A stretch of DNA of 64,000 nt from Myxococcales bacterium. GTDB taxonomy: Bacteria > Myxococcota_A > Polyangia > Polyangiales > Ga0077539. The notes beneath the pieces were generated by a model. The model was given only the letters and a program-made list of their open reading frames with translations. It did no database searches and was not told the DNA's origin. The stretch lies in contig JAAFIF010000020.1 in assembly GCA_013298625.1 (NCBI GenBank), forward strand, positions 47,367 through 111,366, read 5' to 3'. A program made the position numbers and the translations under genes. Of the stretch, positions 52,789 through 61,392 are shown in pieces; the stretch's first letter is position 1, and each line of letters opens with the position of its first letter.

Positions 52789-53508
52789 ATGAGTCACTCT
52801 CTGTCCCGAGTCTTTGTTCATCTCGTTTGGACCACGAAGAACCGCACGCCGTGGATCGACGCGGATTTGGATCCATCGCTCCGAGAGATCTACGCAGCGC
52901 GGAGCGCGAAAATGTCTGTCGAATTGCTCGCGTTCGGGGCGTTCGACGATCATGTTCATCTCGCGATTCGGTTGCCGCTTACTCGCAGCGTCGCGGAAGT
53001 GGTGCGTGCGTATAAGAGCGAGAGTTCCGTGGTTCTCTCGCGTTCCTCGGCGCTAGCATCGTTTCGTTGGCAGACTGGGTACGGGGCGTTCAGCATCGAT
53101 CCCGACAACTGCGAGCCTGTTCTGCGCTACGTCGAGACGCAACGTGAACACCATCGCCTCTGCACCGACAACGTTCTGTGGGAGCAAACCGGGCGAGATG
53201 ACGAGCCGATAGGATAGGCCCGGCGCCCGCCGAGCCCGCTCCGCGCCGCTCCGGCGCGCAAAGGCCGGAGGCTTGTCCTCTGGCCGTGCGCCCACCGCGT
53301 TCGACCGCGTTCTCCACGGCCACCGCGTTCGTCCTCCGCGACCGCGTTCGTCCTCCGCGACCGCGTTCGTCCACCGCGACCGCCGCATTCCCTCTGGCCG
53401 TGCGTCCACCGCGTTCGACCGCGTTCACCGCGTCCACCGCGCCGACTGCGCCCACCGCGTTCGACCGCGTTCGTCCTCCGCGACCGCGTTCGTCCACCGC
53501 GACCGCCG
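52483..53508. mobile_element. REP-associated tyrosine transposase element with 300-bp perfect inverted arms
   Basis: The unit is left arm 52483-52782, transposase gene 52789-53217 and right arm 53209-53508. The gene stop codon lies inside the right arm. IS200/IS605 elements have no long terminal inverted repeats, so these arms are not classical transposon ends. REP elements in opposite orientations around a single-domain TnpA are, however, the known arrangement of RAYT genes. The expanded GAACGCGGT array is the unusual part. Confidence 0.75.
52789..53217 (+). CDS. REP-associated tyrosine transposase (Y1 HUH, TnpA_REP/IS200 type)
   Basis: This 142-aa protein starts MSHSLSRVFVHLVWTTKNRT, the hallmark N-terminus of Y1 transposases. 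The metal-binding HUH motif is HVH at 55-57 in GAFDDHVHLAIRLPL. The candidate nucleophile Tyr98 is in FRWQTGYGAFSI, and EPVLRYVETQREHH is the usual C-terminal helix. The domain is complete and the frame intact, so it may be active. Such enzymes nick and rejoin single-stranded hairpin DNA. The start ATG 52789 is fixed by this N-terminus. The protein end (DDEPIG) reads into the right inverted arm. Confidence 0.9.
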   Translation: MSHSLSRVFVHLVWTTKNRTPWIDADLDPSLREIYAARSAKMSVELLAFGAFDDHVHLAIRLPLTRSVAEVVRAYKSESSVVLSRSSALASFRWQTGYGAFSIDPDNCEPVLRYVETQREHHRLCTDNVLWEQTGRDDEPIG

Positions 53509-53740
53509 GCAACGCTCCCTCTGGCCGTTCGTCCACCGCGGCCACCGCGTTCGTCCACCGCGACCGCGTTCGTCCACCGCGACCGCCGGCAACACTCCCT
53601 CTGGCCGTGCGCCCACCGCGGCCACCGCGCCGACTGCATTCAACGCTTCCACCGCGTCCCCGAGGTTCGACCGCCGCGTCCGACCGCCGCGTTCTCTCTC
53701 GCGCCTTTGGCCCACCGCGCCGTTCGCTCCTGGCCGGGCC
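53209..53740. repeat. Right repeat array and inverted arm of the REP-transposase element
   Basis: 53209-53508 mirrors the left arm. It has about ten ACCGCGTTC words and the recurring CTCTGGCCGT words at 53278-53287 and 53392-53401. From 53509 the mirror is lost but the same vocabulary continues, with further CTCTGGCCGT copies at 53519 and 53598. The array decays by about 53740. The remainder to 53817 is the 5' region of the CBS gene. No gene is supported in this interval. Confidence 0.85.
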
Positions 53741-53817
53741 TCGACGCGCAGAATGGAGCGCTGCGTCGACGGACAGTGATCGTTCACATCGCTCGCTGAG
53801 GTATGGTCCCGCTCGCC

Positions 53818-55185
53818 ATGGCGCAGAACGTTCACGACAACATCCTCGGTGCGATCGGAAACACCCCGCTCATTCGCCTGAACCGCATCACGCAGGGCGT
53901 GAGAGCGACGGTGTGGGCGAAGGTCGAGACCTTCAACCCCGGCAACAGCATCAAGGACCGCATGGCCTTGAAGATGGTCGAAGACGCCGAGAAAAAAGGG
54001 CTCTTGAAGCCCGGCGGAACGGTCATCGAAGGCACCAGCGGAAACACGGGCATGGGCCTCGCGATCGCCGCGATCGTGAAGGGCTACAAGTGCATCTTCA
54101 CGACGACGGACAAGCAGTCGAAAGAGAAGGTCGACGCGCTGCGGGCCTTCGGCGCCGAGGTGATCGTGTGCCCGACCGACGTCGACCCTGAAGATCCCCG
54201 CAGCTATTACTCGGTCAGCTCGCGGCTCGAGCGCGAGACGCCCAACTCGTGGAAGGCCAATCAGTACGACAATCGCTCGAACGCGCAGGCCCACTACGAG
54301 AGCACGGGCCCCGAGCTGTGGGCGCAGACCGAAGGCAAGATCGATCACCTCGTGGTGGGCGTCGGCACCGGCGGGACCATCTGCGGGACGGGCAAGTACC
54401 TCAAAGAGAAAAAGCCCGGGATCAAGGTCTGGGGCATCGACACGTACGGCTCGGTCTTCAAGAAGTACAAAGAGACCGGCGTCTTCGACAAACACGAGAT
54501 CTACCCGTACGTGACCGAGGGCATCGGCGAGGACTTTCTCCCAGAGAACGTGGACTTCTCGGTGATCGATCACTTCGAGAAGGTGACCGATCGAGACGCC
54601 GCCATGATGACCCGCGAGATCGTCCGCGCCGAGGGCATCTGGGTGGGCAACTCGGCGGGCTCGGCCATCGCGGGCCTCATGCAGATCAAGGACAACTTCA
54701 AAGAGGGCGAGAACGTCGTGGTGATCTTTCACGACCACGGCACGCGCTACCTCGGCAAGATGTTCAACCCCGACTGGATGCGCTCGATGGGCTACGTCGA
54801 CGTCGACGGAGGCACCGCGCGCTCGCTCGTGAAGAACAAGAAGGTCACCGACGTGGTGGGCGTCGAGGACACCGAGACGGTCGCGTCCGCCGTGCTGCGA
54901 ATGCGCGAAAATGACTTCTCGCAGATCCCCGTCCTGCGCTCGGGCCGCATCGTGGGCTCGCTCAGCGAGGCGCACGTGTACTCGAGGATGATCGACGACC
55001 CGAAGGTGCGCGAGCAGCCCGTGCGCGCGATCATGCAGAAGCCGTTTCGCTACGTGGACATCGAGACGCCCGTGAAGCTGCTCGCCTCGATGATCTCGCC
55101 CGAGAGTCCTGCGGTGTTGGTCAGGGATTTTCCTGCCAATCAGACGTACATCCTCACGGGGTACGACGTGCTGGCAGGGCTGTGA
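53818..55185 (+). CDS. Cystathionine beta-synthase with C-terminal CBS-domain pair
   Basis: This 455-aa PLP enzyme has the N-terminal signature NILGAIGNTPLIRLNRI. The PLP lysine is K46 in NPGNSIKDRMA. The substrate loop is GTSGNTGMG (about 69-77) and the phosphate-binding loop is GVGTGGTICGTG. From about residue 330 it carries two CBS domains (VTDVVGVEDTETVASAVLRM, FSQIPVLRSGRIVGSLSEAH). The CBS pair distinguishes it from plain cysteine synthases and fits transsulfuration from homocysteine and serine. The start could be 53803 or 53818; the latter gives MAQNVHDNIL. Its 3' end overlaps the convergent amine oxidase gene by 32 bp. Confidence 0.92.
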   Translation: MAQNVHDNILGAIGNTPLIRLNRITQGVRATVWAKVETFNPGNSIKDRMALKMVEDAEKKGLLKPGGTVIEGTSGNTGMGLAIAAIVKGYKCIFTTTDKQSKEKVDALRAFGAEVIVCPTDVDPEDPRSYYSVSSRLERETPNSWKANQYDNRSNAQAHYESTGPELWAQTEGKIDHLVVGVGTGGTICGTGKYLKEKKPGIKVWGIDTYGSVFKKYKETGVFDKHEIYPYVTEGIGEDFLPENVDFSVIDHFEKVTDRDAAMMTREIVRAEGIWVGNSAGSAIAGLMQIKDNFKEGENVVVIFHDHGTRYLGKMFNPDWMRSMGYVDVDGGTARSLVKNKKVTDVVGVEDTETVASAVLRMRENDFSQIPVLRSGRIVGSLSEAHVYSRMIDDPKVREQPVRAIMQKPFRYVDIETPVKLLASMISPESPAVLVRDFPANQTYILTGYDVLAGL

Positions 55186-56617
55186 GGCACTCGCGCGCGG
55201 CGCGCTCTCCGCTGGCGTACGCGCCGTGGACGGTGGCCGCGTTGGTGCGCGACGTCGCTTCGCCTGCGAAATAGAGCGCCGCGCCCACGGGAGATCCGAG
55301 CGCGTCGCGGTCATCCAGCGTGGCGCCGACGCCCAGCGACGAGAACGCCCCTCGCGCAAACGGGTCCTCGCTCCACCGCGAGCGGCGCACGCTCACGGGC
55401 TCGGTCACCGCAGCGCCGTAGACCGTGCGCAGGGCAGCGAGGGCGTCGGTGACGAGTGCTTGCTCGCTCTGTCGATCGAGCGCCGCTGCGGCGGCTCCTG
55501 CGTGGACCGCGAGCAAGACGGGGCGGTTGCAGTACGTGGCCACGTCGATGAGCTGCGTGAAGCGCCCGCGCTCGTGGTCGTCGGCGAGCCTCCCGATGCG
55601 CTCGTCGCGCGGCTGCCAGAACACCGAGCGAAACTCCAGGTAGACCTTCGAGAGCGCGCCCGTGTGCAGCCGGCCGATCGCGGCGCGCTTGTCCTCGGGC
55701 AGCGCTGGCTCGAACGCGATCGCCTCCGCCGCGAGCACCGCGTGCGGAACGGTCACGATCGCCGCCTGCGCCCGCCACAGCCCTCGCGGTCCCTCGACCT
55801 CGACCCCTCGCGGCCCGTGCGCGATGCGCCGGACCACGAAGCCTCGCTCGACGCGCAGCCCTCGCGCGAGGCGCTCTGCGATCGCGCTCATCCCGAGCGG
55901 AACCCTCCCGTCGGGGCCGAGCTCTTGCGCGCCGTCGTCGAAGTGCGCGAGCGACAGGTCGTCGACGTTGGCGCTGTGCGCGTGCTCGATGTGTGTGGCG
56001 ATGGTCCACGCGAGGCCCTGTCGATCGACGGGCGAGCGGGACTCGAGCGAGAGCCCTTCGCGCAGCGCCTGGCCGAGCGAGCGGTCTGCGCGCGGCGCGA
56101 GCGCGCGGCGGGCGACGGTGATGGCGCGGTCGATCGAGGCCTTCCACCGAGCGCGCTGGGGGTTCGAGTGCTCGCGGCCTTCGAGCCCGTACAAGCGCTG
56201 CGAGCTGTCCGTGGGGCGCACGTCGATGGCCCACTCGCTGGCGCGCGCTGCGACGGGGTTGTAGGCGACGTCGTAGAGCCACGTGGGGCCGAGGTCCATC
56301 GCGAAGCCCGAGGACTGCACGCTGTGAATGCGTCCGCCCACGCGGTCGCGGGCCTCGAGGACGACGACGTCGAGGCCGCGCTCGCGGAGCAGCTCGGCCG
56401 CGCGGAGGCCTGCGATTCCTGCGCCGATCACGAGGACGTCCGCGCGGTGCGCCGGCGGAGGCAGCGCGCGCGCGTCGCGGTCGATCGCGGGTAGCGTGGG
56501 CGTCGGCTGCGCGTTGGCGGGCCGCATCGGATCGACGCGCGGCTGCTGGCAACGCAGCGCGAGGGGCGAGAGCGAGAGCAGCGAGAGCAGTCGTCGACGG
56601 TTCAGTGCGTGATGCAT
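55154..56617 (-). CDS. Flavin-containing amine oxidase family protein (exported)
   Basis: ATG 56617 gives MHHALNRRRLLSLLSLSPLA, an RR-containing signal with a lipobox-like LALRC. The FAD Rossmann motif is VIGAGIAGLRAAELLRERG, followed by VLEARDRVGGRIHS, the amine-oxidase signature. The C-terminus has LYFAGEATSRTNAATVHGAY, the conserved flavin-contact segment. The enzyme would oxidise an amine with oxygen, FAD bound, possibly exported folded by Tat. The substrate is unknown. Its start overlaps the end of the DUF4419 gene by 16 nt, suggesting cotranscription. Confidence 0.88.
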   Translation of the reverse strand: MHHALNRRRLLSLLSLSPLALRCQQPRVDPMRPANAQPTPTLPAIDRDARALPPPAHRADVLVIGAGIAGLRAAELLRERGLDVVVLEARDRVGGRIHSVQSSGFAMDLGPTWLYDVAYNPVAARASEWAIDVRPTDSSQRLYGLEGREHSNPQRARWKASIDRAITVARRALAPRADRSLGQALREGLSLESRSPVDRQGLAWTIATHIEHAHSANVDDLSLAHFDDGAQELGPDGRVPLGMSAIAERLARGLRVERGFVVRRIAHGPRGVEVEGPRGLWRAQAAIVTVPHAVLAAEAIAFEPALPEDKRAAIGRLHTGALSKVYLEFRSVFWQPRDERIGRLADDHERGRFTQLIDVATYCNRPVLLAVHAGAAAAALDRQSEQALVTDALAALRTVYGAAVTEPVSVRRSRWSEDPFARGAFSSLGVGATLDDRDALGSPVGAALYFAGEATSRTNAATVHGAYASGERAARECLTALPARRTP

Positions 56618-58191
56618 GCGCGGAGCTTCGAGAGCGCAGCGTGCACCGCCTCGGGCCCGCGGTGAATTCCGATGCACTCTTTGGGGACGGTCTTGCCGTG
56701 GAGCATCAGCTCGTCGAGCTGCTCGAGCGCGAGCAGCGGAGACCAGTCGCGGAGGTTGTTGCAGTGGTTGATCCCGAGCTTCTTCAGCGAGGGCAGCGAC
56801 CGCAGCGCGCGCACGTCGACGAGCGCGTCGTCTTGGTGGAGGCGCAGTTGTTCGATCGTGGGGTGCTCGTGCAGGGGCTCGATCGTCGGGATCGCAGTAG
56901 ACAGGGTGTTCAGCGAAACGAGCCCTGGGGAGGGTTGAATTCCATCGAGCGAGACGAGGGATTGGCAGAAGGCGAAGTCTGCGGCCCAGCGGTCGAGGCC
57001 TTTGGCTTCGTCGACCATGGCGCGCAAATCGATGTGCTTCTCGCCGGAGCGCGGGCTGAGCGTGGGGACGCCGGCGATCGTGCCCTCGCGACGAATCCTG
57101 AAGCGCTTGCGCTCGACGCGATCGGTGACGGCCCATCCGAGGCGAGGGCGCACGGTGCCGTTCGGGTCCTGCGCGACGCCTGTAAATCCTGCGACGAAAG
57201 ACATCGGACGCGGCTCGCCGAGCAGCACCCAGTTGAACGGGGCCGTCGAGAGCCCAGGCGGCAGCGCGCTGATGCCGACGCCGTCGAACGCGTGCTTGGC
57301 CCGGTGCTTTCCGAAGAACGCCAGGGCGTTGCGCGAGGCCGTCCCGCGGTCGCCCAGAAACGGGATGAACGCGTTGATCCACCCCGAGATGCGCGGCCCC
57401 CCGGAGGCGTCTTCGCGCTTGTAGATCTCGCGCCAGAACTTCGTCGAGACCTCTCCCGACGCGGCCTTCACGAAGCGATCGAAGACGGCGTCGAGGGACT
57501 CTCTCCACTCGCGCAGCCCGAGCTCGTCGAGCAGCGCGGTGCGCTCGCGCAGCTCGCTCCACTCGTGCGGGCTGCCTTCGAGGGTGATCGACGGGATCCC
57601 GCACATCGTGCAGACTTCGAACTCGAAGTAGCTCTGCATCGCGCCGAGCAGCGAGATTTCACAGGCGATTTGGCCAGTCTCGCACGCGCCGCTCGGGGCG
57701 AGAAAGCTCTTGGCTCGCTCGCTGCTGCGCGCCCTCACGCCGTCGCCGAGCTCGCGCACCGCGCCGGCCCAATCGTTGTCGGCGCTGCCTGGGATGAACT
57801 CGTCGCGCTGGATCGTCACCAGCTCTTTGCCCTCGTGCGCGACGAAGAGCCTTCGGTAGCGCTCGGGCTCTTCTTCGACCACGCGGGCGATCGCTTGAAG
57901 GACGCAGAGCCAGAGGTGCTCGGGCGCGAGCGCGAGGGGGCGGTGCTCGGCGTACGCGCGGTGGACGGCGGCGAGCAGGCCGTGGACGGGCTCGGACTGG
58001 ACAAAGACGAGCGGGTCTTTGTCCAGCGATTCGAGCTGGGAGATTCCGCGGGACTTCCACACGGCGCGCGGGTCTGCGGGCTCGATGCGGTCGAGGCAGG
58101 TCTCGACCGAGTCCACTGCGAACGTGTACGCGCGTCGGTCGGCGCCGCGAGAAGCGGGCGCAGACTTCGCTCCGATCGGCCAGAAGCTCAT
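56602..58191 (-). CDS. DUF4419-type protein with C-terminal leucine-rich segment
   Basis: ATG 58191 gives MSFWPIGAKSAPASRGADRR and 529 aa; an earlier ATG at 58287 adds 32 Arg/Ser-rich residues and is less likely. The central region (LWLCVLQAIARVVEEEPERY, RRLFVAHEGKELVTIQRDEF, FEFEVCTMCGIPSITLEGSP, DRFVKAASGEVSTKFWREIY) matches the DUF4419 pattern as I recall it. The C-terminal 100 residues are leucine-rich-repeat-like (LRSLPSLKKLGINHCNNLRD, LEQLDELMLHGKTVP). It is soluble; the function of the family is unknown. It lies upstream of, and overlaps, the amine oxidase gene. Confidence 0.8.
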   Translation of the reverse strand: MSFWPIGAKSAPASRGADRRAYTFAVDSVETCLDRIEPADPRAVWKSRGISQLESLDKDPLVFVQSEPVHGLLAAVHRAYAEHRPLALAPEHLWLCVLQAIARVVEEEPERYRRLFVAHEGKELVTIQRDEFIPGSADNDWAGAVRELGDGVRARSSERAKSFLAPSGACETGQIACEISLLGAMQSYFEFEVCTMCGIPSITLEGSPHEWSELRERTALLDELGLREWRESLDAVFDRFVKAASGEVSTKFWREIYKREDASGGPRISGWINAFIPFLGDRGTASRNALAFFGKHRAKHAFDGVGISALPPGLSTAPFNWVLLGEPRPMSFVAGFTGVAQDPNGTVRPRLGWAVTDRVERKRFRIRREGTIAGVPTLSPRSGEKHIDLRAMVDEAKGLDRWAADFAFCQSLVSLDGIQPSPGLVSLNTLSTAIPTIEPLHEHPTIEQLRLHQDDALVDVRALRSLPSLKKLGINHCNNLRDWSPLLALEQLDELMLHGKTVPKECIGIHRGPEAVHAALSKLRACITH

Positions 58192-58520
58192 CGAGCGAGA
58201 GCGTAGCGCACGGGCGCTCGGCCGCGCGGAGGAGGCTGGGCAAGTGTCGTGAACGACTGAGCGCAACGCCCGCGGGAGTTCGAGCATCAGTAACTTTCGC
58301 AGACTCTTGTCGTTGAACGACGCCAGTCGATGACGGGCGAAAGTCGGTGACGGGCGACACTGACGAACGATAGTTTTCCGCAGAAATGCTGCGGTATTGA
58401 CGCGAACGCCCATCGTCGCGCACAAGGACGTCCACGACGAGACCGTGCATCGTTTGCGTTGGGTAACCAAAGCCGTGCGCGCGCGTAAGCGCTTCGTCGA
58501 AAGAGTTGCTGGAGGAGCAG
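58192..58520. other. Intergenic region with a 15-bp direct repeat and a small hairpin
   Basis: This 329-bp divergent gap contains GTCG(A/G)TGACGGGCGA twice, at about 58326 and 58343 (shared core TGACGGGCGA at 58331-58340 and 58348-58357), a 17-bp period suggesting two operator sites. A perfect hairpin CCGCAG/CTGCGG (58378-58394) lies downstream. Both are upstream of the HMG-CoA reductase gene and could regulate it. I see no gene. Confidence 0.4.
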
Positions 58521-59873
58521 ATGAGCCAGGGTTCGAGTGACGGAAGTGCGATGGTCCCGCAGTCGGCGGAGGGCGCTGCGGACAGCGGCTCGCGCATCGC
58601 GGGGTTCTACAAGCTCCCGACCGACGAGAAGATCCGTCAGATCGCTGCGCGCTGCGGGCTCGACGCCGAGGATGTGCGGGCGCTGCACGCGCACGGCGCG
58701 CTCCCGAAGGACATCGCCGAGCGCATGATCGAGAACGCGATCGGCACCATCGAGATCCCGCTCGGGGTGGGGCTCAATTTCTTGATCAACGGCAAGGACT
58801 ACCTCGTCCCGATGGCGATCGAAGAGCCGTCGGTGGTCGCGGCGGTCTCGTTCGCGGCGAAGATCGTCCGCGAGGCGGGCGGGTTTTCGGCGGACGTCGA
58901 TCGCCAGGTGATGATCTCGCAGGTGCAGGTCACGGAGTACGGTGACCTCGCGACGGCGAAGAAGGCGATCGAGGACAGCAAAGAAGAGCTGCTCGCGCTG
59001 GCCAACAGCTTTCATCCGTCGCTCGTCGCGCGGGGCGGAGGCGCGTTCGACATCGAAGTGCGCTCGATGCCGGCGCCCGAGGGCCCGGACGGAGAGCCCA
59101 TTCTGGTGCTGCAGCTGCTGGTCGACACGCAAGACGCGATGGGCGCGAACATCGTGAACACGATGGCCGAGGGCGTCGCGCCGATGGTCGAGCAGCGCAC
59201 GGGGGGCCGCGTGTTCTTGCGCATCCTCTCGAACCTCGCGGACCGACGCTGCGCGCGGGCGACCTGCAAGATCCCGTTCGGGCTGCTCGAGGACTTCGGC
59301 CAGTCGGGCGAGCGCATCGCGTACGGCGTGTGGCAAGCGTCGCGCTTCGCCGAGGCGGATCCGTACCGCGCGGCGACGCACAACAAGGGGATCATGAACG
59401 GCGTGGACGCGGTGGCGCTCGCGACGGGCAACGACTGGCGCGCGATCGAAGCGGGCGCGCACGCGTTTGCTGCGCGCGACGGGCGCTACAAGCCGCTGTC
59501 CGTGTGGCGGATGGAAGCAGGGCACCTCGTGGGCTCGATCGAGCTGCCGCTGCAGGTGGGCACCGTGGGCGGCCCGATTCGCGTTCATCCGACGGCGAAG
59601 TTGGCGCTCAAGATGTTGGGCAATCCGGGGGCGCGAGAGCTGTCGCTCGTGATGGCCGCCGTCGGGCTCGCGCAGAACTTCGCCGCGGTCCGCGCGCTCG
59701 GCTCGGTGGGCATTCAGAAGGGCCACATGGCCATGCACGCGCGCTGCGTGGCGGTGACCGCGGGCGCGCGCGGCGAGCTCGTCGAGCGCGTGGCCAAGCG
59801 CATGGTCGAGAGCGGAAACATCAAGGTCGAGGCGGCCAAGGCGTTTCTGGCAGAGATCGTCGCGGGGGCATAG
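58521..59873 (+). CDS. mvaA: Hydroxymethylglutaryl-CoA reductase, class II
   Basis: GGAGGAG (58511-58517) fixes ATG 58521, giving 450 aa. Class II hallmarks are ENAIGTIEIPLGVGLNFLIN, the catalytic Glu in AIEEPSVVAAVS (near 102), DAMGANIVNTMAEG, the Lys in HNKGIMNGVDAVALATGND, and the catalytic His in GIQKGHMAMHARCVAV. It lacks membrane segments. It makes (or consumes) mevalonate; in Myxococcota a mevalonate route to isoprenoids is known, so synthesis is likely. The cofactor (NADH or NADPH) cannot be read. No other mevalonate genes are in the window. Confidence 0.94.
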   Translation: MSQGSSDGSAMVPQSAEGAADSGSRIAGFYKLPTDEKIRQIAARCGLDAEDVRALHAHGALPKDIAERMIENAIGTIEIPLGVGLNFLINGKDYLVPMAIEEPSVVAAVSFAAKIVREAGGFSADVDRQVMISQVQVTEYGDLATAKKAIEDSKEELLALANSFHPSLVARGGGAFDIEVRSMPAPEGPDGEPILVLQLLVDTQDAMGANIVNTMAEGVAPMVEQRTGGRVFLRILSNLADRRCARATCKIPFGLLEDFGQSGERIAYGVWQASRFAEADPYRAATHNKGIMNGVDAVALATGNDWRAIEAGAHAFAARDGRYKPLSVWRMEAGHLVGSIELPLQVGTVGGPIRVHPTAKLALKMLGNPGARELSLVMAAVGLAQNFAAVRALGSVGIQKGHMAMHARCVAVTAGARGELVERVAKRMVESGNIKVEAAKAFLAEIVAGA

Positions 59874-59969
59874 ATTCGTTAACTCTCAGGGCGTGGGCGG
59901 GGGAGCGCTCGGGAGCTTCGTTGCGATGAGCCATTGCGGCTCGCGCGGCCGCGCGCAACACTCGCGCGC

Positions 59970-60401
59970 ATGGGTTGGACTGAAGGAGTCCTGATCGTCG
60001 CGCTGCTGATCGTTCGGCTCTATTCGCTGGGGCTCGAGCAAGTGCGCGCGAGGATCATCGCGGGCCGCAGCGATTCGGACGACGTGCGCGTGGTGAACAC
60101 GCGGTGGCTGCAATACCTGTTCGCTTCGTCCGTGGGCGCGGCGCTGTTGCTCGCGACGGCGTCGCTGTTGGCGGCGGCGGGCAGCGGGCACTTCATGGCG
60201 GGCGTGCGCGTGGGCGCGGTGCTGTGGGCGACGGAGGTGCTCGTGCACGTTCCTGGGGCGATCGAGCTGCTCAAGCGCTTGCGGGCGGGGGCGCCCATCA
60301 CGATCGAGGCTGCGTTTTCGCTGCCAGCGGCGACGTGGATGTCGACGTTCTTCTCGATTCCCCTCGGGGCGTTGATCGGGCGCTGGCTCAGCGGGGCGTA
60401 A
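59970..60401 (+). CDS. Small multi-pass membrane protein
   Basis: With ATG 59970 the protein is 143 aa and has four hydrophobic helices: GWTEGVLIVALLIVRLYSL, WLQYLFASSVGAALLLATAS, MAGVRVGAVLWATEVLVHV and a terminal one ending STFFSIPLGALIGRWLSGA. Function is unknown. Its 3' end overlaps the convergent lipoprotein gene by 14 bp (60388-60401). It may be cotranscribed with the HMG-CoA reductase gene, 96 bp upstream. Confidence 0.62.
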   Translation: MGWTEGVLIVALLIVRLYSLGLEQVRARIIAGRSDSDDVRVVNTRWLQYLFASSVGAALLLATASLLAAAGSGHFMAGVRVGAVLWATEVLVHVPGAIELLKRLRAGAPITIEAAFSLPAATWMSTFFSIPLGALIGRWLSGA

Positions 60402-61245
60402 ACTGGATCCACGCGCCCGTGGGCGCCGCGTCGGCGCGCTCGAACGCAAACGGAGCGACGTTGGCTCGGGTAAAGTCCACCAGGCCGATCGTGGCGCTGT
60501 CGCCCGAGTGCCGGGTCCCGGCCATCCGCGGCATCATCGAGCAGTAGTGAAACTCGATCACGTTGGTGGTCTCGAAGAGCTTCACTTGAAAGCGCAGGTA
60601 GCCAGCGGCGTCGATGGTGTGGGCGTCGTTCCACTCGATGACGAACCAGCGCAGCGGGGCGACGCCGCGCACTTCGACGCGGATCGACGCGGGGAGCTCG
60701 ACGGAGAGATCGTCCCAGAACGCGCCGAGCATTCCTTCGGGCGCGAGCGGTGACGGGAGCCTCACGTTGTCGGGGTCCGTCGAAGGCGTCCCCATCTCGC
60801 TCGGCCACAGCTGCGCGAACCCGTTGGTGCTCACGCTGTAGTGGGTCGCCGCGCGACCGAAGTACGTGACCGCAAACGGCAGTTCGACCGGTGATCTGCT
60901 GGCGAAATCATCGCCCGTGATCGTCGTTTCCATCGGCGCTGTCATCGCCTCGCACGACGCCCCCGTGGCCGCGCCCACCACGTTGTACCCGCGCGTGACG
61001 CTCGCGTCGTTGGCAGCATCGCCGCTCGTCGCGTCCGCGCTCGCCTCGCTCGCTGCGTCTGCGCCCGCCGCTCCGCTGTCCTCTGCGCTCGCTTCGGCGC
61101 CGGCGTCGACGACGGTGCGATCGACGCTCGCGTCGCCGGGCGTCGCGCTGTCGATCGGTCCGCTGTCTCGCTGAGAGAGCACGGGCGGCGAGCACGCGCC
61201 GAGCAGCGCGAGGGCGAACACACAGCGACCCAACGGAAATCTCAT
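60388..61245 (-). CDS. Asp-tethered lipoprotein with a beta-sandwich domain (nidogen-like)
   Basis: ATG 61245 gives MRFPLGRCVFALALLGACSP (lipobox Cys 18) and a 285-aa product. A long Ala/Asp/Ser tether runs from about 20 to 85. The globular part has PVELPFAVTYFGRAATHYSV, STNGFAQLWPSEMG, MLGAFWDDLSVELP, RWFVIEWNDAHTID and QVKLFETTNVIEFHY. The FWDDL...VIEW...F-V-L motif order resembles secreted nidogen-type beta-sandwich domains. A binding role at the surface is inferred. It is divergent from another lipoprotein at 61393. Confidence 0.78.
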   Translation of the reverse strand: MRFPLGRCVFALALLGACSPPVLSQRDSGPIDSATPGDASVDRTVVDAGAEASAEDSGAAGADAASEASADATSGDAANDASVTRGYNVVGAATGASCEAMTAPMETTITGDDFASRSPVELPFAVTYFGRAATHYSVSTNGFAQLWPSEMGTPSTDPDNVRLPSPLAPEGMLGAFWDDLSVELPASIRVEVRGVAPLRWFVIEWNDAHTIDAAGYLRFQVKLFETTNVIEFHYCSMMPRMAGTRHSGDSATIGLVDFTRANVAPFAFERADAAPTGAWIQFTPR

Positions 61246-61248
61246 CGC

Positions 61249-61334
61249 GCGACGGTGTCCGCGCGTCGCAAGGCGCACAAGATCCACGCGATTATTCGCT
61301 GGTTATTCGGCGCCGCGAGCGACGGTGTCCGCGC
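61249..61334. promoter_or_regulatory. 16-bp direct repeat in the divergent lipoprotein promoter region
   Basis: GCGACGGTGTCCGCGC occurs exactly at 61249-61264 and again at 61319-61334, 70 bp apart, between the divergent starts at 61245 and 61393. It could be a shared operator or a duplicated remnant. A TTATTCG direct pair lies between the copies. Confidence 0.4.
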
Positions 61335-61392
61335 CCGCAAACGCGACGACTCCGTGCGTGGTCCAGTGGATGTACTCTCGGCTCACTCGACG

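Noticed and set aside
52155..53015. Open frames through the repeat arrays with RTRSNAVGARPEG-like products
   Set aside because: The products only translate the repeated DNA words and appear on both strands in the same way; no ribosome-binding site or conserved domain.
52340..53740. A possible CRISPR array in the repeat-rich region
   Set aside because: The repeats are 9-14 bp words at irregular spacing, arranged as mirror images around a gene, with no uniform unique spacers and no cas genes.
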